DNA of 64,000 bases. Origin: Orientallactaga sibirica (Eukaryota > Chordata > Mammalia > Rodentia > Dipodidae). Numbering within the stretch: the stretch's first letter is position 1; every line of letters starts with the position of its first letter. This document shows positions 47,401-61,100 of this stretch, piece by piece. The notes under the pieces are model-generated. The model worked only from the letters and a program-made list of their open reading frames with translations, searched no databases and was not told the DNA's origin. Location: the NCBI GenBank assembly GCA_036365145.1, contig JAEOAD010000243.1:62001-126000 (forward strand), written 5' to 3'. The translations under genes were made by a program, and so were the position numbers.

Positions 47401-50400
47401 TAAGCTAATTCGGTTCTAGGAATCACTTGCTTTCCTACAAAGAAGGTTGAGTGCAGCAAGTTCAAACTTTCCTAGTTTGTGTAATCTAACAAGATGTACA
47501 AGTTAGTAGATTCGCCTCATTTTAAAAGTAGTTTCTTGAAAACAAACATCTTCATTGCCGAACATTGTACTGTGTGAAATAAGCTAGTCGGTTCTAGGAA
47601 TCACTTGCTTTCCTACAAAGAAGGTTGAGTGCAGCAAGTTCAAACTTTCCTAGTTTGTGTAATCTAACAAGATGTACAAGTTAGTAGATTCGCCTCATTT
47701 CTAAAGTAGTTTCTTGAGAAAACAAACATCTTCATTGCCGAACATTGTACTGTGTGAAATAAGCTAATTCGGTTCTAGGAATCACTTGCTTTCCTACAAA
47801 GAAGGTTGAGTGCAGCAAGTTCAAACTTTCCTAGTTTGTGTAATCTAACAAGATGTCAAGTTAGTAGATTCGCCTCATTTCTAAAGTAGTTTCTTGAGAA
47901 AACAAACATCTTCATTGCCGAACATTGTACTGTGTGAAATAAGCTAATTCGGTTCTAGGAATCACTTGCTTTCCTACAAAGAAGGTTGAGTGCAGCAAGT
48001 TCAAACTTTCCTAGTTTGTGTAATCTAACAAGATGTACAAGTTAGTAGATTCGCCTCATTTCTAAAGTAGTTTCTTGAGAAAACAAACATCTTCATTGCG
48101 AACATTGTACTGTGTGAAATAAGCTAATTCGGTTCTAGGAATCACTTGCTTTCCTACAAAGAAGGTTGAGTGCAGCAAGTTCAAACTTTTCTAGTTTGTG
48201 TAATCTAACAAGATGTACAAGTTAGTAGATTCGCCTCATTTCTAAAGTAGTTTCTTGAGAAAACAAACATCTTCATTGCCGAACATTGTACTGTGTGAAA
48301 TAAGCTAATTCGGTTCTAGGAATCACTTGCTTTCCTACAAAGAAGGTTGAGTGCAGCAAGTTCAAACTTTCCTAGTTTGTGTAATCTAACAAGATGTACA
48401 AGTTAGTAGATTCGCCTCATTTCTAAAGTAGTTTCTTGAGAAAACAAACATCTTCATTGCGAACATTGTACTGTGTGAAATAAGCTAGTCGGTTCTAGGA
48501 ATCACTTGCTTTCCTACAAAGAAGGTTGAGTGCAGCAAGTTCAAACTTTCCTAGTTTGTGTAATCTAACAAGATGTACAAGTTAGTAGATTCGCCTCATT
48601 TCTAAAGTAGTTTCTTTGAAAACAAACATCTTCATTGCGAACATTGTACTGTGTGAAATAAGCTAATTCGGTTCTAGGAATCACTTGCTTTCCTACAAAG
48701 AAGGTTGAGTGCAGCAAGTTCAAACTTTCCTAGTTTGTGTAATCTAACAAGATGTACAAGTTAGTAGATTCGCCTCATTTCTAAAGTAGTTTCTTGAGAA
48801 AACAAACATCTTCATTGCCGAACATTGTACTGTGTGAAATAAGCTAATTCGGTTCTAGGAATCACTTTCTTTCCAACAAAGAAGGTTGAGTGCAGCAAGT
48901 TCAAACTTTCCTAGTTTGTGTAATCTAACAAGATGTACAAGTTAGTAGATTCGCCTCATTTCTAAAGTAGTTTCTTGAGAAAACAAACATCTTCATTGCC
49001 GAACATTGTACTGTGTGAAATAAGCTAATTCGGTTCTAGGAATCACTTGCTTTCCTACAAAGAAGGTTGAGTGCAGCAAGTTCAAACTTTCCTAGTTTGT
49101 GTAATCTAACAAGATGTACAAGTTAGTAGATTCGCCTCATTTCTAAAGTAGTTTCTTGAGAAAACAAACATCTTCATTGCCGAACATTGTACTGTGTGAA
49201 ATAAGCTTAGTCGGTTCTAGGAATCACTTGCTTTCCTACAAAGAAGGTTGAGTGCAGCAAGTTCAAACTTTCCTAGTTTGTGTAATCTAACAAGATGTAC
49301 AAGTTAGTAGATTCGCCTCATTTCTAAAGTAGTTTCTTGAGAAAACAAACATCTTCATTGCCGAAACATTGTACTGTGTGAAATAAGCTAATTCGGTTCT
49401 AGGAATCACTTGCTTTCCTACAAAGAAGGTTGAGTGCAGCAAGTTCAAACTTTCCTAGTTTGTGTAATCTAACAAGATGTACAAGTTAGTAGATTTCGCC
49501 TCATTTCTAAAGTAGTTTCTTGAGAAAACAAACATCTTCATTGCGAACATTGTACTGTGTGAAATAAGCTAATTCGGTTCTAGGAATCACTTGCTTTCCT
49601 ACAAAGAAGGTTGAGTGCAGCAAGTTCAAACTTTCCTAGTTTGTGTAATCTAACAAGATGTACAAGTTAGTAGATTCGCCTCATTTCTAAAGTAGTTTCT
49701 TGAGAAAACAAACATCTTCATTGCGAACATTGTACTGTGTGAAATAAGCTAATTCGGTTCTAGGAATCACTTGCTTTCCTACAAAGAAGGTTGAGTGCAG
49801 CAAGTTCAAACTTTCCTAGTTTGTGTAATCTAACAAGATGTACAAGTTAGTAGATTCGCCTCATTTCTAAAGTAGTTTCTTGAGAAAACAAACATCTTCA
49901 TTGCCGAACATTGTACTGTGTGAAATAAGCTAATTCGGTTCTAGGAATCACTTGCTTTCCTACAAAGAAGGTTGAGTGCAGCAAGTTCAAACTTTCCTAG
50001 TTTGTGTAATCTAACAAGATGTACAAGTTAGTAGATTCGCCTCATTTCTAAAGTAGTTTCTTGAGAAAACAAACATCTTCATTGCGAACATTGTACTGTG
50101 TGAAATAAGCTAATTCGGTTCTAGGAATCACTTGCTTTCCTACAAAGAAGGTTGAGTGCAGCAAGTTCAAACTTTCCTAGTTTGTGTAATCTAACAAGAT
50201 GTACAAGTTAGTAGATTCGCCTCATTTCTAAAGTAGTTTCTTGAGAAAACAAACATCTTCATTGCCGAACATTGTACTGTGTGAAATAAGCTAATTCGGT
50301 TCTAGGAATCACTTGCTTTCCTACAAAGAAGGTTGAGTGCAGCAAGTTCAAACTTTCCTAGTTTGTGTAATCTAACAAGATGTACAAGTTAGTAGATTCG

Positions 50401-51370
50401 CCTCATTTCTAAAGTAGTTTCTTGAGAAAACAAACATCTTCATTGCGAACATTGTACTGTGTGAAATAAGCTAATTCGGTTCTAGGAATCACTTGCTTTC
50501 CTACAAAGAAGGTTGAGTGCAGCAAGTTCAAACTTTCCTAGTTTGTGTAATCTAACAAGATGTACAAGTTAGTAGATTCGCCTCATTTCTAAAGTAGTTT
50601 CTTGAGAAAACAAACATCTTCATTGCCGAACATTGTACTGTGTGAAATAAGCTAATTCGGTTCTAGGAATCACTTGCTTTCCTACAAAGAAGGTTGAGTG
50701 CAGCAAGTTCAAACTTTCCTAGTTTGTGTAATCTAACAAGATGTACAAGTTAGTAGATTCGCCTCATTTCTAAAGTAGTTTCTTGAGAAAACAAACATCT
50801 TCATTGCGAACATTGTACTGTGTGAAATAAGCTATTCGGTTCTAGGAATCACTTGCTTTTCTACAAAGAAGGTTGAGTGCAGCAAGTTCAAACTTTCCTA
50901 GTTTGTGTAATCTAACAAGATGTACAAGTTAGTAGATTCCCCTCATTTCTAAAGTAGTTTCTTGAGAAAACAAACATCTTCATTACTGAACATTGTACTG
51001 TGTGAAATAAGCTAATTCGGTTCTAGGAATCACTTGCTTTTCTACAAAGAAGGTTGAGTGCAGCAAGTTCAAACTTTCCTAGTTTGTGTAATCTAACAAG
51101 ATGTACAAGTTAGTAGATTCGCCTCATTTCTAAAGTAGTTTCTTGAGAAAACAAACATCTTCATTGCCGAACATTGTACTGTGTGAAATAAGCTAATTCG
51201 GTTCTAGGAATCAGTTTGCTTTCCTACAAAGAAGGTTGAGTGCAGCAAGTTCAAACTTTCCTAGTTTGTGTAATCTAACAAGATGTACAAGTTAGTAGAT
51301 TCGCCTCATTTCTAAAGTAGTTTCTTTGAAAACAAACATCTTCATTGCCGAACATTGTACTGTGTGAAAT
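47389..51370 (+). repeat. Satellite array, extremely homogeneous zone
   Basis: About 22 monomers, many identical over their full length apart from the junction gccgaac or gcgaac. Between about 49.7 and 50.9 kb the two junction forms alternate strictly, so monomers alternate 181 and 180 bp. This is the clearest candidate for a recently amplified block. Confidence 0.93.
50086..50446 (+). repeat. Reference dimer: 181 bp + 180 bp monomers
   Basis: A representative unit. 50086-50266 is the 181 bp monomer (ends ...cattgcc) and 50267-50446 the 180 bp form (ends ...cattgc). The 181 bp form has 65 G+C (36%) and three CpGs: ttcgg, ttcgcc and the gcc/gaac junction. Four inverted repeats lie within 50130-50248: ACTTGCT/AGCAAGT (23-nt loop), CAAACT/AGTTTG (5-nt loop), CTAAC/GTTAG (11-nt loop) and TTTCT/AGAAA (2-nt loop). 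No start codon opens a long frame on either strand. Confidence 0.92.
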
Positions 51371-54300
51371 AAGCTAGTCGGTTCTAGGAATCAGTTTTGC
51401 TTTCCTACAAAGAAGGTTGAGTGCAGCAAGTTCAAACTTTCCTTGTTAATGTAATCTAAAAAGATGCACAAGTTAGTAGATTCGCCTCATTTCTAAAGTA
51501 GTTTGTTGAGAAAACAAACATCTTCATTACCGAACACTGTACTATGTGAAATAAGCTTGTTCGGTTCTATGAATCACTTGCTTTCTACAAAGAAGGTTGA
51601 GTGCAGCAAGTTCAAACTTTCCTAGTTTGTGTAATCTAACAAGATGTACAAGTTAGTAGATTCACCTCATTTCTAAAGTAGTTTCTTTAGAAAACAAACA
51701 TCTTCATTACCCGAACATTGTACTGTGTGAAATAAGCTAATTCGGTTCTAGGAATCACTTTCTTTCCTACAAAAGAAGGTTGAGTGCAGCAAGTTCAAAC
51801 TTTCCTAGTTAATGTAATCTAACAAGATGTACAAGTTAGTAGATTCGCCTCATTTCTAAAGTAGTTTCTTTAGAAAACAAACATCTTCATTACTGAACAC
51901 TGTACTGTGTGAAATAAGTTAATTCGGTTCTAGGAATCAGTTTCCTTTCTACAAAGAAGGTTGAGTGCAGCAAGTTCAAACTTTTCTAGTTTGTGTAATC
52001 TAACAAGATGTACAAGTTAGTAGATTCGCCTCATTTCTAAAGTAGTTTCTTTAGAAAACAAACATCTTCATTGCGAAACATTGTACTGTGTGAAATAAGT
52101 TAATTCGGTTCTAGGAATCAGTTTCCTTTCTACAAAGAGGTTGAGTGCAGCAAGTTCAAACTTTCCTTGTTAATGTAATCTAAAAAGATGTACAAGTTAG
52201 TAGATTCGCCTCATTTCTAAAGTAGTTTCTTTAGAAAACAAACATCTTCATTACCGAACATTGTACTGTGTGAAATAAGCTATTTCGGTTCTAGGAATCA
52301 CTTGCTTTCCTACAAAGAAGGTTGAGTGCAGCAAGTTCAAACTTTCCTAGTTAATGTAATCTAACAAGATGTACAAGTTAGTAGATTCAGCCTCATTTCT
52401 AAAGTAGTTTGTTGAGAAAACAAACATCTTCATTGCGAACATTGTACTGTGTGAAATAAGCTAATTCGGTTCTAGGAATCAGTTGCTTTCCTACAAAGAA
52501 GGTTGAGTGCAGCAAGTTCAAACTTTCCTTGTTAATGTAATCTAAACAAGATGTACAAGTTAGTAGATTCGCCTCATTTCTAAAGTAGTTTCTTTAGAAA
52601 ACAAACATCTTCATTACTGAACACTGTACTGTGTGAAATAAGCTAATTGGTTCTAGGAATCAGTTGCTTTCCTACAAAGAAGGTTGAGTGCAGCAAGTTC
52701 AAACTTTCCTAGTTTGTGTAATCTAACAAGATGTACAAGTTAGTAGATTCACCTCATTTCTAAAGTAGTTTCTTTAGAAAGAAAACATCTTCAGTACCGA
52801 ACATTGTACTGTGTGAAATAAGTTAATTAGGTTCTAGGAATCAGTTTCCTTTCTACAAAGAAGGTTGAGTGCAGCAAGTTCAAACTTTCCTAGTTTGTGT
52901 AATCTAACAAGATGTACAAGTTAGTAGATTCACCTCATTTCTAAAGTAGTTTCTTTAGAAAACAAACATCTTCATTTACTGAACACTGTACTGTGTGAAA
53001 TAAGCTAATTCGGTTCTAGGAATCAGTTTCTTTCCTACAAAAGAAGGTTGAGTGCAGCAAGTTCAAACTTTCCTAGTTTTGTGTAATCTAACAAGATGTA
53101 CAAGTTAGTAGATTCGCCTCATTTCTAAAGTAGTTTCTTTAGAAAACAAACATCTTCATTGCCAGAACATTGTACTGTGTGAAATAAGCTAATTCGGTTC
53201 TAGGAATCAGTTTCCTTTCTACAAAGATGGTTGAGTGCAGCAAGTTCAAACTTTCCTAGTTAATGTAATCTAACAAGATGTACAAGTTAGTAGATTCGCC
53301 TCATTTTTAAAGTAGTTTTTGAGAAAACAAACATCTTCATTGCGAACATTGTACTGTGTGAAATAAGCTAATTCGGGTTCTAGGAATCACTTGCTTTCCT
53401 ACAAAAGAAGGTTGAGTGCAGCAAGTTCAAACTTTCCTAGTTAATGTAAATAAAACAAGATGTACAAGTTAGTAGATTCACCTCATTTCTAAAGTAGTTT
53501 GTTGAGAAAACAAACATCTTCATTACTGAACATTGTACTGTGTGAAATAAGCTAATTCGGTTCTAGAAATCAGTTGCTTTCCTACAAAGAAGGTTGAGTG
53601 CAGCAAGTTCAAACTTTCCTTGTTAATGTAATCTAACAAGATGTACAAGTTAGTAGATTGCCTCATTTCTAAAGTAGTTTCTTTAGAAAACAAACATCTT
53701 CATTACCGAACACTGTACTGTGTGAAATAAGCTTGTTTGGTTCTAGGAATCACTTGCTTTCCTACAAAGAAGGTTGAGTGCAGCAAGTTCAAACTTTCCT
53801 AGTTTTTGTAATCTAACAAGATGTACAAGTTAGTAGATTCACCTCATTTCTAATGTAGTTTCTTGAGAAAACAAACATCTTCATTGCTGAACATTGTACT
53901 GTGTGAAATAAGCTAATTCGGTTCTAGGAATCAGTTTCTTTCCTACAAAGAAGGTTGAGTGCAGCAAGTTCAAACTTTCCTAGTTTGTGTAATCTAACAA
54001 GATGTACAAAGTTAGTAGATTCGCCTCATTTCTAAAGTAGTTTCTTGAGAAAACAAACATCTTCAGTACTGAACATTGTACTGTGTGAAATAAGTTAATT
54101 CGGTTCTAGGAATCAGTTTCCTTTCTACAAAGAAGGTTGAGTGCAGCAAGTTCAAACTTTCCTAGTTTGTGTAATCTAACAAGATGTACAAGTTAGTAGA
54201 TTCACCTCATTTCTAAAGTAGTTTCTTTAGAAAACAAACATCTTCATTGCCGAACATTGTACTACTGTGTGAAATAAGCTAATTCGGTTCTAGGAATCAG

Positions 54301-55139
54301 TTTCTTTTCTACAAAGAAGGTTGAGTGCAGCAAGTTCAAACTTTCCTTGTTAATGTAATCTAACAAGATGTACCAAGTTAGTAGATTCGCCTCATTTCTA
54401 AAGTAGTTTCTTGAGAAAACAAACATCTTCATTGCGAACACTGTACTGTGTGAAATAAGTTAATTCGGTTCTAGGAATCAGTTTCCTTTCTACAAAGAAG
54501 GTTGAGTGCAGCAAGTTCAAACTTTCCTAGTTTGTGTAATCTAACAAGATGTACAAGTTAGTAGATTCGCCTCATTTCTAAAGTAGTTTCTTTAGAAAAC
54601 AAACATCTTCAGTACTGAACACTGTACTGTGTGAAATAAGTTAATTCGGTTCTAGGAATCAGTTTCCTTTCTGAAGATGGTTGAGTGCAGCAAGTTCAAA
54701 CTTTCCTAGTTAATGTAATCTAAAAAGATGTACAAGTTAGTAGATTAGCCTCATTTCTAAAGTAGTTTCTTGAGAAAACAAACATCTTCATTGCCGAACA
54801 TTGTACTGTGTGAAATAAGCTAATTCGGTTCTAGGAATCAGTTTGCTTTCCTACAAAGAAGGTTGAGTGCAGCAAGTTCAAACTTTCCTAGTTAATGTAA
54901 TCTAAAAAGATGTACAAGTTAGTAGATTCGCCTCATTTTAAAGTAGTTTCTTGAGAAAACAAACATCTTCATTTCCCGAACATTGTACTGTGTGAAATAA
55001 GCTAATTCGGTTCTAGGAATCAGTTGCTTTCCTACAAAGAAGGTTGAGTGCAGCAAGTTCAAACTTTCTAGTTTAATGTAATCTAAAAAGATGTACAAGT
55101 TAGTAGATTCGCCTCATTTCTAAAGTAGTTTCTTGAGAA
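51371..55139 (+). repeat. Satellite array, homogeneous but mixed-variant zone
   Basis: About 21 monomers in which young-type cores carry gtttcctttctac, tttagaaaac or ttaatgtaatct variants, with many 1-bp insertions (acaaaagaagg, gttttgtgtaatc). Monomer length varies slightly. Nothing but satellite is seen. Confidence 0.9.
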
Positions 55140-58100
55140 AACAAACATCTTCATTGCCGAACATTGTACTGTGTGAAATAAGCTAATTCGGTTCTAGGAA
55201 TCACTTGCTTTCCTACAAAGAAGGTTGAGTGCAGCAAGTTCAAACTTTCCTAGTTTGTGTAATCTAACAAGATGTACAAGTTAGTAGATTCGCCTCATTT
55301 CTAAAGTAGTTTCTTGAGAAAACAAACATCTTCATTGCCGAACATTGTACTATGTGAAATAAGCTAATTCGGTTCTAGGAATCACTTGCTTTCCTACAAA
55401 GAAGGTTGAGTGCAGCAAGTTCAAACTTTCCTAGTTTGTGTAATCTAACAAGATGTACAAGTTAGTAGATTCGCCTCATTTCTAAAGTAGTTTCTTGAGA
55501 AAAACAAACATCTTCATTACCGAACATTGTACTGTGTGAAATAAGCTAATTCGGTTCTAGGAATCAGTTTCCTTTCCTACAAAGAAGGTTGAGTGCAGCA
55601 AGTTCAAACTTTCTAGTTTGTGTAATCTAACAAGATGTACAAGTTAGTAGATTCGCCTCATTTCTAAAGTAGTTTCTTGAGAAAACAAACATCTTCATTA
55701 CTGAACACTGTACTGTGTGAAATAAGCTAATTCGGTTCTAGGAATCAGTTTCTTTTCTACAAAGAAGGTTGAGTGCAGCAAGTTCAAACTTTCCTAGTTT
55801 GTGTAATCTAACAAGATGTACAAGTTAGTAGATTCGCCTCATTTCTAAAGTAGTTTCTTGAGAAAACAAACATCTTCATTGCGAACATTGTACTGTGTGA
55901 AATAAGCTAATTCGGTTCTAGGAATCAGTTGCTTTCCTACAAAGATGGTTGAGTGCAGCAAGTTCAAACTTTTCTAGTTTGTGTAATCTAAACAAGATGT
56001 ACAAGTTAGTAGATTCGCCTCATTTCTAAAGTAGTTTCTTGAGAAAACAAACATCTTCATTTCCGAAATTTGTACTGTGTGAAATAAGCTAATTCGGTTC
56101 TAGGAATCACTTGCTTTCCTACAAAGAAGGTTGAGTGCAGCAAGTTCAAACTTTCCTAGTTTGTGTAATCTAACAAGATGTACAAGTTAGTAGATTCGCC
56201 TCATTTCTAAAGTAGTTTCTTGAGAAAACAAACATCTTCATTGCCGAACATTGTACTGTGTGAAATAAGCTAATTCGGTTCTAGGAATCACTTGCTTTCC
56301 TACAAAGAAGGTTGAGTGCAGCAAGTTCAAACTTTCCTAGTTTGTGTAATCTAACAAGATGTACAAGTTAGTAGATTCGCCTCATTTCTAAAGTAGTTTT
56401 CTTGAAAACAAACATCTTCATTGCCGAAGACATTGTACTGTGTGAAATAAGCTAATTCGGTTCTAGGAATCACTTGCTTTCCTACAAAGAAGGTTGAGTG
56501 CAGCAAGTTCAAACTTTCCTAGTTTGTGTAATCTAACAAGATGTACAAGTTAGTAGATTTCGCCTCATTTCTAAAGTAGTTTCTTGAGAAAACAAACATC
56601 TTCATTGCCGAACATTGTACTGTGTGAAATAAGCTAATTCGGTTCTAGGAATCACTTGTTTTCCTACAAAGAAGGTTGAGTGCAGCAAGTTCAAACTTTC
56701 CTAGTTTGTGTAATCTAACAAGATGTACAAGTTAGTAGATTCGCCTCATTTCTAAAGTAGTTTCTTGAGAAAACAAACATCTTCATTGCCGAACATTGTA
56801 CTGTGTGAAATAAGCTAATTCGGTTCTAGGAATCACTTGCTTTCCTACAAAAAGAAGGTTGAGTGCAGCAAGTTCAAACTTTCCTAGTTTGTGTAATCTA
56901 ACAAGATGTACAAGTTAGTAGATTCGCCTCATTTCTAAAGTAGTTTCTTGAGAAAACAAACATCTTCATTGCCGAACATTGTACTGTGTGAAATAAGCTA
57001 ATTCGGTTCTAGGAATCACTTGCTTTCCTACAAAGAAGGTTGAGTGCAGCAAGTTCAAACTTTTCTAGTTTGTGTAATCTAAAAAGATGTACAAGTTAGT
57101 AGATTCGCCTCATTTCTAAAGTAGTTTCTTGAGAAAACAAACATCTTCATTGCGAACATTGTACTGTGTGAAATAAGCTAATTCGGTTCTAGGAATCACT
57201 TGCTTTCCTACAAAGAAGGTTGAGTGCAGCAAGTTCAAACTTTCCTAGTTTGTGTAATCTAACAAGATGTACAAGTTAGTAGATTCGCCTCATTTCTAAA
57301 GTAGTTTCTTGAGAAAACAAACATCTTCATTGCCGAACATTGTACTGTGTGAAATAAGCTAATTCGGTTCTAGGAATCACTTGCTTTCCTACAAAGAAGG
57401 TTGAGTGCAGCAAGTTCAAACTTTCCTAGTTTGTGTAATCTAACAAGATGTACAAGTTAGTAGATTCGCCTCATTTCTAAAGTAGTTTCTTGAGAAAACA
57501 AACATCTTCATTGCGAACATTGTACTGTGTGAAATAAGCTAATTCGGTTCTAGGAATCACTTGCTTTCCTACAAAGAAGGTTGAGTGCAGCAAGTTCAAA
57601 CTTTCCTAGTTTGTGTAATCTAACAAGATGTACAAGTTAGTAGATTCGCCTCATTTCTAAAGTAGTTTCTTGAGAAAACAAACATCTTCATTGCCGAACA
57701 TTGTACTGTGTGAAATAAGCTAATTCGGTTCTAGGAATCACTTGCTTTCCTACAAAGAAGGTTGAGTGCAGCAAGTTCAAACTTTCCTAGTTTGTGTAAT
57801 CTAACAAGATGTACAAGTTAGTAGATTCGCCTCATTTCTAAAGTAGTTTCTTGAGAAAACAAACATCTTCATTGCCGAACATTGTACTGTGTGAAATAAG
57901 CTAATTCGGTTCTAGGAATCACTTGCTTTCCTACAAAGAAGGTTGAGTGCAGCAAGTTCAAACTTTCCTAGTTTGTGTAATCTAACAAGATGTACAAGTT
58001 AGTAGATTCGCCTCATTTCTAAAGTAGTTTCTTGAGAAAACAAACATCTTCATTGCCGAACATTGTACTGTGTGAAATAAGCTAATTCGGTTCTAGGAAT

Positions 58101-61100
58101 CACTTGCTTTCCTACAAAGAAGGTTGAGTGCAGCAAGTTCAAACTTTCCTAGTTTGTGTAATCTAACAAGATGTACAAGTTAGTAGATTCGCCTCATTTC
58201 TAAAGTAGTTTCTTGAGAAAACAAACATCTTCATTGCGAACATTGTACTGTGTGAAATAAGCTAATTCGGTTCTAGGAATCACTTGCTTCCTACAAAGAA
58301 GGTTGAGTGCAGCAAGTTCAAACTTTCCTAGTTTGTGTAATCTAACAAGATGTACAAGTTAGTAGATTCGCCTCATTTCTAAAGTAGTTTCTTGAGAAAA
58401 CAAACATCTTCATTGCCGAACATTGTACTGTGTGAAATAAGCTAATTCGGTTCTAGGAATCACTTGCTTTCCTACAAAGAAGGTTGAGTGCAGCAAGTTC
58501 AAACTTTCCTAGTTTGTGTAATCTAACAAGATGTACAAGTTAGTAGATTCGCCTCATTTCTAAAGTAGTTTCTTGAGAAAACAAACATCTTCATTGCCGA
58601 ACATTGTACTGTGTGAAATAAGCTAATTCGGTTCTAGGAATCACTTGCTTTCCTACAAAAGAAGGTTGAGTGCAGCAAGTTCAAACTTTCCTAGTTTGTG
58701 TAATCTAACAAGATGTACAAGTTAGTAGATTCGCCTCATTTCTAAAGTAGTTTCTTGAGAAAACAAACATCTTCATTGCGAACATTGTACTGTGTGAAAT
58801 AAGCTAATTCGGTTCTAGGAATCACTTGCTTTCCTACAAAGAAGGTTGAGTGCAGCAAGTTCAAACTTTCCTAGTTTGTGTAATCTAACAAGATGTACAA
58901 GTTAGTAGATTCGCCTCATTTTCAAAGTAGTTTCTTGAGAAAACAAACATCTTCATTGCCGAACATTCTACTGTGTGAAATAAGCTAATTCGGTTCTAGG
59001 AATCACTTGCTTTCCTACAAAGAAGGTTGAGTGCAGCAAGTTCAAACTTTCCTAGTTTGTGTAATCTAACAAGATGTACAAGTTAGTAGATTCGCCTCAT
59101 TTCTAAAGTAGTTTCTTGAGAAAACAAACATCTTCATTGCGAACATTTGTACTGTGTGAAATAAGCTAATTCGGTTCTAGGAATCACTTGCTTTCCTACA
59201 AAGAAGGTTGAGTGCAGCAAGTTCAAACTTTCCTAGTTTGTGTAATCTAACAAGATGTACAAGTTAGTAGATTCGCCTCATTTCTAAAGTAGTTTCTTGA
59301 GAAAACAAACATCTTCATTGCCGAACATTGTACTGTGTGAAATAAGCTAATTCGGTTCTAGGAATCACTTGCTTTCCTACAAAGAAGGTTGAGTGCAGCA
59401 AGTTCAAACTTTCCTAGTTTGTGTAATCTAACAAGATGTACAAGTTAGTAGATTCGCCTCATTTCTAAAGTAGTTTCTTGAGAAAACAAACATCTTCATT
59501 GCTGAACATTGTACTGTGTGAAATAAGCTAATTCGGTTCTAGGAATCACTTGCTTTCCTACAAAAGAAGGTTGAGTGCAGCAAGTTCAAACTTTCCTAGT
59601 TTGTGTAATCTAACAAGATGTACAAGTTAGTAGATTCGCCTCATTTCTAAAGTAGTTTCTTGAGAAAACAAACATCTTCATTACCGAACATTGTACTGTG
59701 TGAAATAAGCTAATTCGGTTCTAGGAATCACTTGCTTTCCTACAAAGAAGGTTGAGTGCAGCAAGTTCAAACTTTCCTAGTTTGTGTAATCTAACAAGAT
59801 GTACAAGTTAGTAGATTCGCCTCATTTCTAAAGTAGTTTCTTGAGAAAACAAACATCTTCATTGCCGAACATTGTACTGTGTGAAATAAGCTAATTCGGT
59901 TCTAGGAATCACTTGCTTTCCTACAAAGAAGGTTGAGTGCAGCAAGTTCAAACTTTCCTAGTTTGTGTAATCTAACAAGATGTACAAGTTAGTAGATTCG
60001 CCTCATTTCTAAAGTAGTTTCTTGAGAAAACAAACATCTTCATTGCGAACATTGTACTGTGTGAAATAAGCTAATTCGGTTCTAGGAATCACTTGCTTTC
60101 CTACAAAGAAGGTTGAGTGCAGCAAGTTCAAACTTTCCTAGTTTGTGTAATCTAACAAGATGTACAAGTTAGTAGATTCGCCTCATTTCTAAAGTAGTTT
60201 CTTGAGAAAACAAACATCTTCATTGCCGAACATTGTACTGTGTGAAATAAGCTAATTCGGTTCTAGGAATCACTTGCTTTCCTACAAAGAAGGTTGAGTG
60301 CAGCAAGTTCAAACTTTCCTAGTTTGTGTAATCTAACAAGATGTACAAGTTAGTAGATTCGCCTCATTTCTAAAGTAGTTTCTTGAAAACAAACATCTTC
60401 ATTGCGAACATTGTACTGTGTGAAATAAGCTAATTCGGTTCTAGGAATCACTTGCTTTCCTACAAAGAAGGTTGAGTGCAGCAAGTTCAAACTTTCCTAG
60501 TTTGTGTAATCTAACAAGATGTACACGTTAGTAGATTCGCCTCATTTCTAAAGTAGTTTCTTGAGAAAACAAACATCTTCATTGCCGAACATTGTACTGT
60601 GTGAAATAAGCTAATTCGGTTCTAGGAATCACTTGCTTTCCTACAAAGAAGGTTGAGTGCAGCAAGTTCAAACTTTCCTAGTTTGTGTAATCTAACAAGA
60701 TGTACAAGTTAGTAGATTCGCCTCATTTCTAAAGTAGTTTCTTGAGAAAACAAACATCTTCATTGCCGAAACATTGTACTGTGTGAAATAAGCTAATTCG
60801 GTTCTAGGAATCACTTGCTTTCCTACAAAGAAGGTTGAGTGCAGCAAGTTCAAACTTTCCTAGTTTGTGTAATCTAACAAGAGATGTACAAGTTAGTAGA
60901 TTCGCCTCATTTCTAAAGTAGTTTCTTGAGAAAACAAACATCTTCATTGCCGAACATTGTACTGTGTGAAATAAGCTAATTCGGTTCTAGGAATCACTTG
61001 CTTTCCTACAAAGAAGGTTGAGTGCAGCAAGTTCAAACTTTCCTAGTTTGTGTAATCTAACAAGATGTACAAGTTAGTAGATTCGCCTTTTTTCTAAAGT

